From positions 124,001 to 188,000 of the forward strand of contig NZ_JAJTBG010000003.1 of the NCBI RefSeq assembly GCF_021287045.1: a DNA stretch of 64,000 nucleotides, written 5' to 3'. The stretch comes from Oryzomicrobium sp. (GTDB taxonomy: Bacteria; Pseudomonadota; Gammaproteobacteria; Burkholderiales; Rhodocyclaceae). The position numbers and the translations under genes were made by a program. The notes beneath the pieces were generated by a model. The model ran no database searches. It worked only from the letters and a program-made list of their open reading frames with translations, and was not told where the DNA came from. This document shows, piece after piece, positions 1-8,563 of the stretch (the first letter of the stretch is position 1; every line of letters begins with the position of its first letter).

Positions 1-178
1 ACCGTCCCCCCCGCTTCACAGGCCGGCATGGGCTTGAGCCAACTCCGGCCATTGTCCCACGAGGGCCGGTTTTCCCCTTTCGGCCCAGGCAGGCGGCAGC
101 GCAACCACCGGCGCCAACGACAACCACCGATCACGACCGCCCCGCCCATCCACGGCGCCGGGCCGTCGCCCCCCGCTC

Positions 179-1369
179 ATGACGACCCGCTCCTGCTCCT
201 GCCGTTCCTCTCCTGCCGCCCTGGCGCTCGCCGCGGCCCTCCCCCTGCTCGCCGCCTGCGGCAAGGAGCCCCCCGCCGCGCCGCCCCCCGCGCCGGAAGC
301 GGTGGTGATCGTCGCCACGCCCCGGCCCGAGTCCCTGACCACCCAGTTGCCCGGCCGGCTGGAAGCCTTCCGCAGCGCCGAGGTGCGCGCCCGGGTGGCA
401 GGCATCGTCATCGAGCGGCGCTACCAGGAAGGCCAGGACGTACGCGAGGGCGAGGTGCTCTTCCGCATCGATCCCAAGCCCCTTCAGGCGACCCTGGACG
501 CCGCCCGGGGCGCCCTGGCCCGGGCCGAGGCCGAGCACGCCGCCGCCTCCGACCAGTTGGCCCGCTACAAGGACCTGGTGGCGGAACGGGCGATCAGCGA
601 GCGGGACCATATCGAAGCCGTGGCGGCCGAATCCCGCAGCCGGGCCGACGTGGCCTCGGCCCGGGCCGAACTGCGCCGCGCCGAGCTCAACCTGGGCTAC
701 GCCAGCGTCACCGCCCCCATCGCCGGCCGGGCCCGTCGCGCCCTGGTGACCGAGGGTGCCCTGGTGGGCCAGGACGCGCCGACGCCCCTGACCCGCATCG
801 AGCAGATCGATCCGATCTACGTCAATTTCTCCCGACCCGCCAGCGAGGTGTTCGCCCTGCAACGGGATATCCAGGCCGGCCGCATCGCCGGGCCGGACAA
901 GTCCGGCGCCCTGCCGGTGCGCCTGGTGCTACCCGACGGACGGCCCTACGGCCACGAGGGCAAGCTGCTCTTTGCCGACCTGGCGGTGGACCCGGGCACC
1001 GACAGCATCGCCATGCGCGCCCTCTTCCCCAACCCGGAACGGCAACTGTTGCCCGGCGCCTACGTGGAGGTGCACTTAAGCAGCGCGGTCGATCCCGGCG
1101 TGGTACGCATCCCCCGGGAAGCCCTGCTGCGCGGCGCCACCGGCGCCAGCGTGCGCACGGTGGACACCCAGGGCAAGGTGGCCGACGTCCCGGTGCGGGC
1201 CGAGCGCATGGACGGCCGCGACTGGCTGGTGACCGAGGGCCTGCGCGGCGGCGAACGGGTGATCGTGCAGAACGCCGCCCAGTTCGCCCCGGGCAGCCAG
1301 GCCGCCGCCCGCCCCCTGGGGGCCAAGGACACGCCGTCCCCGGCCGCCTCCACCGCGGAGGCGCGCTGA
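179..1369 (+). CDS. RND efflux periplasmic adaptor (membrane fusion lipoprotein)
   Basis: Periplasmic adaptor of a tripartite RND drug efflux pump; it bridges the inner-membrane pump and the outer-membrane channel encoded directly downstream. The 396-residue protein starts with a lipoprotein signal ending in the lipobox LLAAC (Cys about residue 26), so it should be a lipid-anchored MexA/AcrA/MexE-type adaptor. A barrel-sandwich half (LPGRLEAFRSAEVRARVAG) is followed by an alpha-hairpin rich in Ala, Arg and Glu (about residues 100-165), the second lipoyl half and the beta-barrel domain. The chosen ATG places the signal peptide at the extreme N-terminus; no strong Shine-Dalgarno sequence is visible. 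Its stop is immediately followed by the pump ATG. The substrate cannot be inferred, and no regulator of the pump lies in the window. Bases 1-178 hold nothing I can support. Confidence 0.93.
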   Translation: MTTRSCSCRSSPAALALAAALPLLAACGKEPPAAPPPAPEAVVIVATPRPESLTTQLPGRLEAFRSAEVRARVAGIVIERRYQEGQDVREGEVLFRIDPKPLQATLDAARGALARAEAEHAAASDQLARYKDLVAERAISERDHIEAVAAESRSRADVASARAELRRAELNLGYASVTAPIAGRARRALVTEGALVGQDAPTPLTRIEQIDPIYVNFSRPASEVFALQRDIQAGRIAGPDKSGALPVRLVLPDGRPYGHEGKLLFADLAVDPGTDSIAMRALFPNPERQLLPGAYVEVHLSSAVDPGVVRIPREALLRGATGASVRTVDTQGKVADVPVRAERMDGRDWLVTEGLRGGERVIVQNAAQFAPGSQAAARPLGAKDTPSPAASTAEAR

Positions 1370-4300
1370 ATGGCCCATTTCTTCATCGACCGGCCGGTCT
1401 TCGCCTGGGTCATTGCCCTCCTCATCTCCCTGGCCGGGGTGCTGGCGATCCGGGGCCTGCCCGTGGCCCAGTACCCCAACATCGCCCCGCCGGTGGTCAG
1501 CGTCTCGGCCACCTACCCGGGGGCCTCGGCCAAGGTGGTGGAAGAAGCCGTCACCACCCTGATCGAGCGCGAAATGAACGGCGCCCCGGGGCTGATGTAC
1601 ACCTCCACCACCAGCAGCAGCGGCGGCGCCTACATCAACCTGACTTTCCGCCAGGGAGTTAGCCCGGACCTGGCGGCGGTGGAAGTGCAGAACCGCCTCA
1701 AGTCGGTGGAGCCGCGCCTGCCCGAAACGGTGCGCCGCTACGGCATCCAGGTGGAGCGGGCGGCAGACAACATCCAGATGGTGGTCAGCCTTTCCTCCAA
1801 CCGCCCCGACATCGACGAGGTGGACCTGGGCGAGCTGTCCTCGGCCAAGATCCTGCAAGTGCTGCGCCGGGTGCCCGGGGTAGGCCAGGTGGCCTTCTGG
1901 GGCGCAGAAAAGGCCATGCGCATCTGGCCCGACCCGGAGCGCCTGACCGCCCTGGACCTGACCGCCTCCGACATCGCCGCCAAGATCCGCAGCTACAACG
2001 CCCGGGTCACCGTCGGCGACCTGGGGGCGAACAACGTCCCGGCCTCGGCGCCGATCAATGCCAGCCTGGTATCCGACAGCCAGCTCACCACCCCCGAGGC
2101 CTTCGGCGCCATTCCCCTGCGGGTGCGGGCCGACGGTTCCGCCGTATTGCTGCGCGACGTGGCCCGGGTCGAGCTGGGGGCCAGCGACTACGCCTTCTCG
2201 TCCCGGGTCAACGGCCGCCCGGCCACCGCCCTGGGCATCAAGCTCGCCGCCGGCTCCAACGCCGTGGCGGTGGCCGGCGAGATCCGCCGCATCATGGACG
2301 AGCAGGCCAAACTGCTGCCGCCGGGGGTCGAATACCAGATTCCCTACGAGACCTCGTCCTTCGTCGAGATCTCGATCCGCAAGGTAGTCACCACACTGCT
2401 CGAAGCGGTGGCCCTGGTGTTCGCCGTGATGTACCTGTTCATGCAGAGCGTGCGCGCCACCCTGATCCCCACCCTGGTGGTGCCGGTGGCCCTGCTCGGC
2501 ACCTTCGCCGTGCTGTTCGGCCTGGGCTACTCGATCAACGTGCTGACCATGTTCGGCATGGTGCTGGCCATCGGCATCCTGGTGGACGACGCCATCGTGG
2601 TGGTGGAGAACACCGAGCGGATCATGGTCGAGGAAGGGCTGCCCCCCTACCGGGCCACGGTCAAGGCCATGGGCCAGATCAGCGGCGCCATCGTCGGCAT
2701 CACCGTGGTGCTGGTGTCCGTGTTCGTGCCCATGGCCTTCTTCCCCGGCGCCGTGGGCAACATCTACCGCCAGTTCGCCGTGACCCTGGCGGTGTCGATC
2801 GGCTTCTCGGCCTTCCTCGCCCTGTCGCTGACCCCGGCCCTGTGCGCCACCCTGCTCAAGCCCGTGGATGCGGAACACCAGGAGAAGCGCGGCTTCTTCG
2901 GCTGGTTCAACCGCAGCTTCCGCCACGGCACCGAGCGCTACGGCCGCGCCGTGGGCGGCATCCTGCGCCGTCCGGCGCGGGGCATGGCGGCCTATGCCGC
3001 CATCGTCGCCGCCGTGGCCTTGGCCTTCTGGCAGCTGCCCACCGCCTTCCTGCCCGACGAGGACCAGGGCAACTTCATGGTGATGCTGGCCGAGCCCCAG
3101 GGCGCCACCCTGTACGAGGCCATGAACGCCCTGGGCGAAGTCGAAACCTACCTGCTGGAAAAGGAACCGGTGAAGTACGCCTTCGCTCTGGGCGGCTTCA
3201 ACAACTTCGGCTCCGGCCCGGGCGGCGGCATGGTCTTCGTCACCCTCAAGGACTGGAGCGAGCGCGGCGGCAAGGAATCCCAGGTCCAGGCCATCGTCGA
3301 CCGCATCAACGCCCACTTCGCCGGCCGCCCCGACCGGCTGGTGCTGGCCATGAACAGCCCGGCCCTGCCGGAACTAGGCTCGTCCGGCGGCTTCGACCTG
3401 CGCCTGCAGGACCGCAACGGCGTCGGCCGGGACACCATGGTCGAGGCGCGCAATGCCCTGATCAAGGCCGCCGCCGGCGATCCGGCCCTGAGCAACGTCA
3501 TCTACGCCGGCCAGGTGGACATCCCCCAGGTGGCCATCGACATCGACCGCAAGAAGATGGAAACCATGGGCATCAGCCTGGACGAGGTGAACGCCACCCT
3601 GGCCACCATGTTCGGCTCGGACTACGTGGGCGACTTCATGCACGGCTCCCAGGTGCGCAAGGTGATCGTCCAGGCCGACGGCCGCTACCGTGTTTCCCCG
3701 GACGACCTCAACCGGCTGCGGGTGCGCAACTCCGCCGGCGAGCTGGTGCCCCTGTCCACCTTCATCCGCTTCGCCTGGCGGGTGGGGCCGCCCCAGTTGA
3801 CCCGCTACAACGGCTACCCGTCGTTCACCATCAACGGCAATGCCGCGCCGGGCCACAGCAGCGGCGAGGCCATGGCGCGCATGGCCGCCCTGGTGGGTGA
3901 ATTGCCTGCCGGCGTCGGCTTCGAATGGACCGGCCAGTCCTACGAGGAAGTGCAGTCCGGCAAGCAGGCGCCGCTGCTCTTCGCCCTCTCCATCCTGGTG
4001 GTGTTCCTCGCCTTGGCCGCTCTCTACGAGAGCTGGGCGATCCCGGCCGCGGTGATGCTGGTGGTACCCCTGGGGGTGATCGGCGCCCTGCTCGCCGTGA
4101 TGCTGCGCGACATGCCCAACGACATCTACTTCAAGGTCGGCCTGATCGCCACGGTGGGCCTCTCGGCCAAGAACGCCATCCTCATCGTCGAAGTGGCCAA
4201 GGACCTCTACCGGGACGGCATGGGCCTGTTCGAAGCGTCCCTGAAAGCGGCCAGGCTGCGCCTGCGCCCCATCGTCATGACCTCCCTGGCCTTCGGCTTC

Positions 4301-4507
4301 GGCGTCGTCCCGCTGGCTCTGGCCACGGGGGCCGCCTCCGGCGCCCAGACGGCCATCGGCACGGCGGTGCTGGGCGGCATCGTCACCGCCACCGTGCTGG
4401 CGGTGTTCCTGGTGCCCCTGTTCTTCTACCTGATCAACCTGCTCATCGCCCGGCGGCAGGGCCAGCGCGCCGCCCCCGCCCAGCCGGCCACCGAGACCGA
4501 ATCATGA
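1370..4507 (+). CDS. RND multidrug efflux pump, HAE1 (AcrB/MexF) family
   Basis: Inner-membrane proton-driven efflux pump, 1045 residues, the usual family length. The N-terminus MAHFFIDRPVFAWVIALL is the classic HAE1 start. The proton-relay aspartates are seen as a D-D pair at residues 406-407 in GILVDDAIVVVENTERIM, and the TM10 lysine at about residue 934 in GLSAKNAILIVEVAK. Two large periplasmic loops lie between TM1-TM2 and TM7-TM8. The ATG begins directly after the adaptor stop, and its own stop overlaps the start of the outer-membrane factor by four bases (ATGA), so the three genes form one operon. A MexF/AcrB-like multidrug role is established for the family; the substrates here are unknown. 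Confidence 0.96.
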   Translation: MAHFFIDRPVFAWVIALLISLAGVLAIRGLPVAQYPNIAPPVVSVSATYPGASAKVVEEAVTTLIEREMNGAPGLMYTSTTSSSGGAYINLTFRQGVSPDLAAVEVQNRLKSVEPRLPETVRRYGIQVERAADNIQMVVSLSSNRPDIDEVDLGELSSAKILQVLRRVPGVGQVAFWGAEKAMRIWPDPERLTALDLTASDIAAKIRSYNARVTVGDLGANNVPASAPINASLVSDSQLTTPEAFGAIPLRVRADGSAVLLRDVARVELGASDYAFSSRVNGRPATALGIKLAAGSNAVAVAGEIRRIMDEQAKLLPPGVEYQIPYETSSFVEISIRKVVTTLLEAVALVFAVMYLFMQSVRATLIPTLVVPVALLGTFAVLFGLGYSINVLTMFGMVLAIGILVDDAIVVVENTERIMVEEGLPPYRATVKAMGQISGAIVGITVVLVSVFVPMAFFPGAVGNIYRQFAVTLAVSIGFSAFLALSLTPALCATLLKPVDAEHQEKRGFFGWFNRSFRHGTERYGRAVGGILRRPARGMAAYAAIVAAVALAFWQLPTAFLPDEDQGNFMVMLAEPQGATLYEAMNALGEVETYLLEKEPVKYAFALGGFNNFGSGPGGGMVFVTLKDWSERGGKESQVQAIVDRINAHFAGRPDRLVLAMNSPALPELGSSGGFDLRLQDRNGVGRDTMVEARNALIKAAAGDPALSNVIYAGQVDIPQVAIDIDRKKMETMGISLDEVNATLATMFGSDYVGDFMHGSQVRKVIVQADGRYRVSPDDLNRLRVRNSAGELVPLSTFIRFAWRVGPPQLTRYNGYPSFTINGNAAPGHSSGEAMARMAALVGELPAGVGFEWTGQSYEEVQSGKQAPLLFALSILVVFLALAALYESWAIPAAVMLVVPLGVIGALLAVMLRDMPNDIYFKVGLIATVGLSAKNAILIVEVAKDLYRDGMGLFEASLKAARLRLRPIVMTSLAFGFGVVPLALATGAASGAQTAIGTAVLGGIVTATVLAVFLVPLFFYLINLLIARRQGQRAAPAQPATETES

Positions 4508-5943
4508 TGCGCCCACCTTTTCCCCGCCGGAGTCCGGCCGCCGTTCTGGCGGCCGCCCTGCTCGCCAGCGCCTGCACCCTGGCCCCGGTGTACGAGCGCC
4601 CGGCCGCCCCGATCCCCACCGCCTATCCGGCGGACGCCCCCGCTGTCAGCACTGCTGCCGGCACGGCTGACAATGGGGCCCGGGCGCCGGAAGACTGGAG
4701 CCAGGCCTTCCTCGACCCGCGCCTGCGCCAACTAGTAGTCAAGGCCCTGGAACGCAACCGGGATCTGCGCCTGGCCGCCCTGCGCATCGAGGAGGCCCGC
4801 GCCCTCTACGCCATTCAGGCCAGCGCCAGCCTGCCGTCCATCGACGCCAGCGGCAGCCTGACCCGAGGCCGGGCGCCCCTGCCCTCTGCCCAGGGCGGCG
4901 GTAGCGCCTTCGGCCAGGAATACCGGGCCGCCGTCGGGGTAAGCGCCTTCGAACTCGACTTCTTCGGCCGGGTGCGCAGCCTCAACCAGGCAATGCTGGC
5001 CGAATACCTGGCCACCGAGGAAGCCCGCCGCGCCGCCCAGGTGGCCCTGGTGGCCGAAGTGGCCACGGTCTACGCCGGCCACCTGGCCCTGGCGGAGCAG
5101 GCCGACCTGGCCGGTCAGGCCCTGGAATCCCGGGAGGCGGCCCTGAAGATCGCCCGCGCCCGCCACGCCCGGGGGCTGGCCAGCGCCATCGAACTGAGCA
5201 GCGCCGAGACCCAGGCGGAAACCGCCCGGGCCGCCCTGGCCGAGCGGGAGCGGCTGCGCCGCCAGGCCCTGCACGCCTTGCAACTGCTGGTGGGCGACTT
5301 CGACGAACGGCTGGCGCCCCAGGCCCGCCTCGACGACCTGAAACTGCTGCCCCTGGCCGCCGGCCTGCCCGCCGACCTGCTCGAACGCCGTCCCGACATC
5401 CGCCAGGCCGAACAGCGCCTGCGTGGGGCCAACGCCAACATCGGCGCCGCCCGGGCCGCCTTCTTCCCCAGCGTCCAGCTCACCGGCGAGGCCGGCACCG
5501 CCAGCCCTGGTTTCGCCGGCCTGTTCGACGCCGGCACCCGGCTGTGGTCCTTCGCCCCCCGCATCACCCTGCCGATCTTCGCCGGCGGCCGCAACAAGGC
5601 CAGCCTGGACCTGGCCGAGGTGCGCAAGGACATGGCCGTGGTGGCCTACGAGCAGGCCATCCAGACCGCCTTCCGTGAGGTGGCCGACGCCCTGGCCGCC
5701 CGGGAGCAATTGGCGGTGCAATGGCAGGCCCAGCGCCGGATCGCCGCCGGCGAGCGGGAACGCCTGCGCCTGGCCCAGCGCCGCCACGAGAAGGGCGTGG
5801 CCGGCTACCTGGAAGTCCTGGACGCCCAGCGCAGCCAGTTCGAATCCGAGCAGGCCCTGGTAGACGTGCGGCGCCTGGTCGTCGCCAACGACGTGACCCT
5901 GTTCCGCGCCCTGGGGGGCGGATGGTCCACAGCGGAGCGGTGA
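4504..5943 (+). CDS. Outer-membrane efflux channel lipoprotein (NodT/OprM family)
   Basis: Outer-membrane factor that completes the RND pump, 479 residues. The N-terminus is a lipoprotein signal with lipobox LLASAC, followed by the family sequence TLAPVYERP. Two repeated OEP domains are visible, including LLERRPDIRQAEQRLRGANANIGAARAAFFPSV typical of NodT/OprM proteins. I start it at the ATG overlapping the pump stop (ATGA); a second ATG follows immediately, so the true start could be three bases later. The long upstream in-frame extension has no signal sequence and lies within the pump gene. TolC-like trimer assembly is family knowledge. Confidence 0.93.
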   Translation: MMRPPFPRRSPAAVLAAALLASACTLAPVYERPAAPIPTAYPADAPAVSTAAGTADNGARAPEDWSQAFLDPRLRQLVVKALERNRDLRLAALRIEEARALYAIQASASLPSIDASGSLTRGRAPLPSAQGGGSAFGQEYRAAVGVSAFELDFFGRVRSLNQAMLAEYLATEEARRAAQVALVAEVATVYAGHLALAEQADLAGQALESREAALKIARARHARGLASAIELSSAETQAETARAALAERERLRRQALHALQLLVGDFDERLAPQARLDDLKLLPLAAGLPADLLERRPDIRQAEQRLRGANANIGAARAAFFPSVQLTGEAGTASPGFAGLFDAGTRLWSFAPRITLPIFAGGRNKASLDLAEVRKDMAVVAYEQAIQTAFREVADALAAREQLAVQWQAQRRIAAGERERLRLAQRRHEKGVAGYLEVLDAQRSQFESEQALVDVRRLVVANDVTLFRALGGGWSTAER

Positions 5944-6053
5944 TTCCCCGGCCGCCACCGAAACCTGGCCCCAGCCCCAACCCCAGTGCCCGGCGCCATG
6001 TCGGCGGCAACGCCCCCATCCCCAGCCGGGCGCTCCCGGCTTAGAATCGGGGC

Positions 6054-7646
6054 ATGGCATCCCCCTCCTCCCGCCTCCTGCTCGCTTCCAGCGCCCTGCG
6101 CCGGCTGGAAGCCGCCCACGCCGGCCAGCCCTTGATGGTCCGGGCCGGTGAGGCTGCCGCCCGCTGGGCCGAGAACCTGCGCATCGACGACGCCCGGCCG
6201 GTGCTGGTGCTGGCCGGCCCCGGCAACAACGGGGGCGACGCCTTCGTCTGCGCCACCCGTCTCAAGCAGGCGGACATCGAAGTGACGCTCGTCTCCCGGG
6301 CCGATCCCGCCCGGCTGTCCCCCGACGCCTCAGCCGCCCGCCAGGGCTGGCTGGATGCGGGCGGCGCCATCACCAACGACATTCCCGCCAATACCCCCGA
6401 CACTGCCGGCCCGGCCTGGGGCCTGATCGTGGATGGCCTGTTCGGCATCGGCCTGGCCCGGGACCTGGGCGCCCCTTACGCCTGCTGGAGCGCCGAAGCA
6501 CGGCGCCTGGCGGAGCGGGATCGGTGCCCGGTGCTGGCCCTGGACGTGCCCTCCGGGCTGGATGCCGATACCGGCCGGGCCTGGGGCGGGGCGCTGCGGG
6601 CCACCCACACCCTCACCTTCCTGGCCGACAAGCCCGGGCTGCACACCGCCGACGGGCCGGACCTGGGCGGCGAGGTGCGGGTGGCGGACCTGGGCGTGGC
6701 CCCTACCGGCGACGCCCTTGCCCCGGCAAGCGCACACGATCTGCCCCCGGGCCGCCTGCTGGCCCCTGCCGACTTCGCCCCCTGGCTCCTCCCCCGGGAC
6801 AAGAACAGCCACAAGGGCCGCCACGGCAACGCCGGCATCCTGGGGGGCGCCCCGGGCATGGTCGGGGCGGCACTGCTGGCCGGCCGGGCCGCCTTGTTCC
6901 TCGGCGCCGGACGGACCCTGGTGGGCATCGTCGATCCCCAGGGCCCGGCCCTGGACCCGGCCCATCCGGAACTCATGCTGCGCCGGGGCGCGGCCCTGCT
7001 CGGCGAACCCCTCTCGGCCCTGGCCGTGGGGCCGGGGCTGGGGCAGAGCGACGATGCCCGGGTCGCCCTGGCGGCCGCCCTGGCCCTGCCCATGCCCCTG
7101 GTGCTCGACGCCGACGCCCTCAACCTGATCGCCCAGGATGGTGACCTGGCCCGCCGGACCACGACCCGGGCCGGCGCCACCACCACCATCATCACCCCCC
7201 ATCCAGCCGAGGCGGCCCGTTTACTTGCCACCACCACCGCCGCCGTCCAGGCCGACCGCATTGCCGCCGCCCGAGACCTGGCAGCCCGCTTCAACGCCCA
7301 TGTGGCGCTGAAGGGCTGCGGCACGGTGCTGGCCCATCCGCCCGGCAGCGCCACCGCAGACCCGGACGGCCTACCCACCGCTTGGGCGATCAACCCGAGC
7401 GGCAACCCGGGCATGTCCACCGCCGGCATGGGCGACCTGCTCACCGGTATCGTCACCGCCCTGCTCGCCCAAGGCTGGCCCCCGGGGCCGGCCGTGGAAG
7501 CGGCGGTGCACCTGCACGGCGCCGCCGCCGACGCCCTGGTGGCCGCCGGCACTGGCCCGGTGGGCCTGACCGCCGGCGAGACCATCCCCGCCGCCCGGGC
7601 CCTGCTCAACCGCTGGATCGCCCGCCGGGGCCGCCCGGAAGGGTGA
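6054..7646 (+). CDS. nnr: Bifunctional NAD(P)HX epimerase / ADP-dependent NAD(P)HX dehydratase
   Basis: Metabolite-repair enzyme that restores hydrated NADH and NADPH: the N-terminal YjeF_N domain epimerises the R and S forms, and the C-terminal ribokinase-like domain dehydrates the S form using ADP. 530 residues, the usual size of the fused protein. The epimerase half shows GPGNNGGDAFVCA and PSGLDADTG. The dehydratase half shows KNSHKGRHGNAGILGGAPGM, VLDADALNL and the nucleotide-binding NPSGNPGMSTAGMGDLLTGI near the C-terminus. A possible -10 element (TAGAAT) lies about 12 bases before the ATG, which suggests a short leader. It stands alone between the efflux operon and a DMT transporter, with no operon partner that bears on its function. 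Confidence 0.95.
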   Translation: MASPSSRLLLASSALRRLEAAHAGQPLMVRAGEAAARWAENLRIDDARPVLVLAGPGNNGGDAFVCATRLKQADIEVTLVSRADPARLSPDASAARQGWLDAGGAITNDIPANTPDTAGPAWGLIVDGLFGIGLARDLGAPYACWSAEARRLAERDRCPVLALDVPSGLDADTGRAWGGALRATHTLTFLADKPGLHTADGPDLGGEVRVADLGVAPTGDALAPASAHDLPPGRLLAPADFAPWLLPRDKNSHKGRHGNAGILGGAPGMVGAALLAGRAALFLGAGRTLVGIVDPQGPALDPAHPELMLRRGAALLGEPLSALAVGPGLGQSDDARVALAAALALPMPLVLDADALNLIAQDGDLARRTTTRAGATTTIITPHPAEAARLLATTTAAVQADRIAAARDLAARFNAHVALKGCGTVLAHPPGSATADPDGLPTAWAINPSGNPGMSTAGMGDLLTGIVTALLAQGWPPGPAVEAAVHLHGAAADALVAAGTGPVGLTAGETIPAARALLNRWIARRGRPEG

Positions 7647-7687
7647 CCCGGCGCCCGCTCACGCCACGACAAACAACAACGATATCC

Positions 7688-8563
7688 ATGCCCCCAACCC
7701 ACAATCCCCTGCGCGGCATCGCCCTGATGGTCTGCGCCACCCTCTGTTTCGCCCTTCTCGACGTCACCTCCAAGACCCTGGCCAAGACCTTCGAGGTGCC
7801 CCTGCTGGTCTGGATTCGCTACCTGGTGCACTGCCTGTTCATGGTGGCGGTGCTCGGCCCGCGCATGGGCCGGGGCCTGGTGGCCACCACCCGGCCGGCC
7901 CGCCAGATCGTCCGCGCCGTGCTGCTGGTGGGCGTCACCGGCTTCGCCATGGCCGCCTTTCGGGTGATGCCCCTGGCCGAAACCACCGCCATCATCTTCA
8001 TCACCCCGCTGCTGGTGGCCCTCTTGGCCGGCCCCTGGCTCAAGGAGAAGATGACGCCCCGGCGCTGGGCCATCGTCGCCGCCGGATTCGTCGGCGTCCT
8101 GCTGATCGCCCGCCCCGGGCCGGCGGTCAACGCCGAGGGCATCGGCTGGGCCCTGGCCTGCGCCGCCTGCTACGCGGTGTACCAGATCCTCACCCGCCAG
8201 CTCTCGCCCACCGAGAACACCCTGACCATGCTCTTTTACACCGCCCTGGCCGGCACGGTGACCATGACCCTGGCCCTGCCCCTGTTCTGGGGCGGCCCCC
8301 TGCCCACCCCGGGCCAGGCCGGGCTGATGGCGACCATGGGCATGTGGGGCGGCACCGGCCATCTGCTGCTCATCTCGGCCTTCCGCCACGCCCCGGCCAC
8401 CACCCTGTCGCCCTTCCTCTACGTGCAGCTGTTCTGGGCCACCGCCCTGGGGGCCATCGTGTTCGGGCACCTGCCGGATTCCCTGGCCTTCACCGGCATG
8501 GCCGTCATCGTCGCCAGCGGCGTCGCCCTGGGGCTGGCGGAACGCCGCCCGGCCCGGGCATGA
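7688..8563 (+). CDS. DMT superfamily transporter (EamA domains)
   Basis: Inner-membrane transporter with two EamA repeats and about ten hydrophobic helices in 291 residues, the usual length. The N-terminal repeat begins NPLRGIALMVCATLCFALLDVTSK, typical of the RhaT/EamA group; the second repeat begins near GIGWALACAACYAVYQILTRQLS. Substrate unknown; the family exports amino acids, purines and other small metabolites. The ATG at 7688 is chosen because the protein then starts right before the first helix; the upstream frame extension lies inside nnr. Its stop overlaps the tamA start by four bases (ATGA), which suggests translational coupling but not a shared function. Confidence 0.9.
   Translation: MPPTHNPLRGIALMVCATLCFALLDVTSKTLAKTFEVPLLVWIRYLVHCLFMVAVLGPRMGRGLVATTRPARQIVRAVLLVGVTGFAMAAFRVMPLAETTAIIFITPLLVALLAGPWLKEKMTPRRWAIVAAGFVGVLLIARPGPAVNAEGIGWALACAACYAVYQILTRQLSPTENTLTMLFYTALAGTVTMTLALPLFWGGPLPTPGQAGLMATMGMWGGTGHLLLISAFRHAPATTLSPFLYVQLFWATALGAIVFGHLPDSLAFTGMAVIVASGVALGLAERRPARA

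Noticed and set aside
1076-3316. 746-codon open frame antisense to the RND pump gene
   Set aside because: Low-complexity, His/Gly/Gln-rich translation produced by third-position GC bias opposite a well-supported gene; no domain or start signal.
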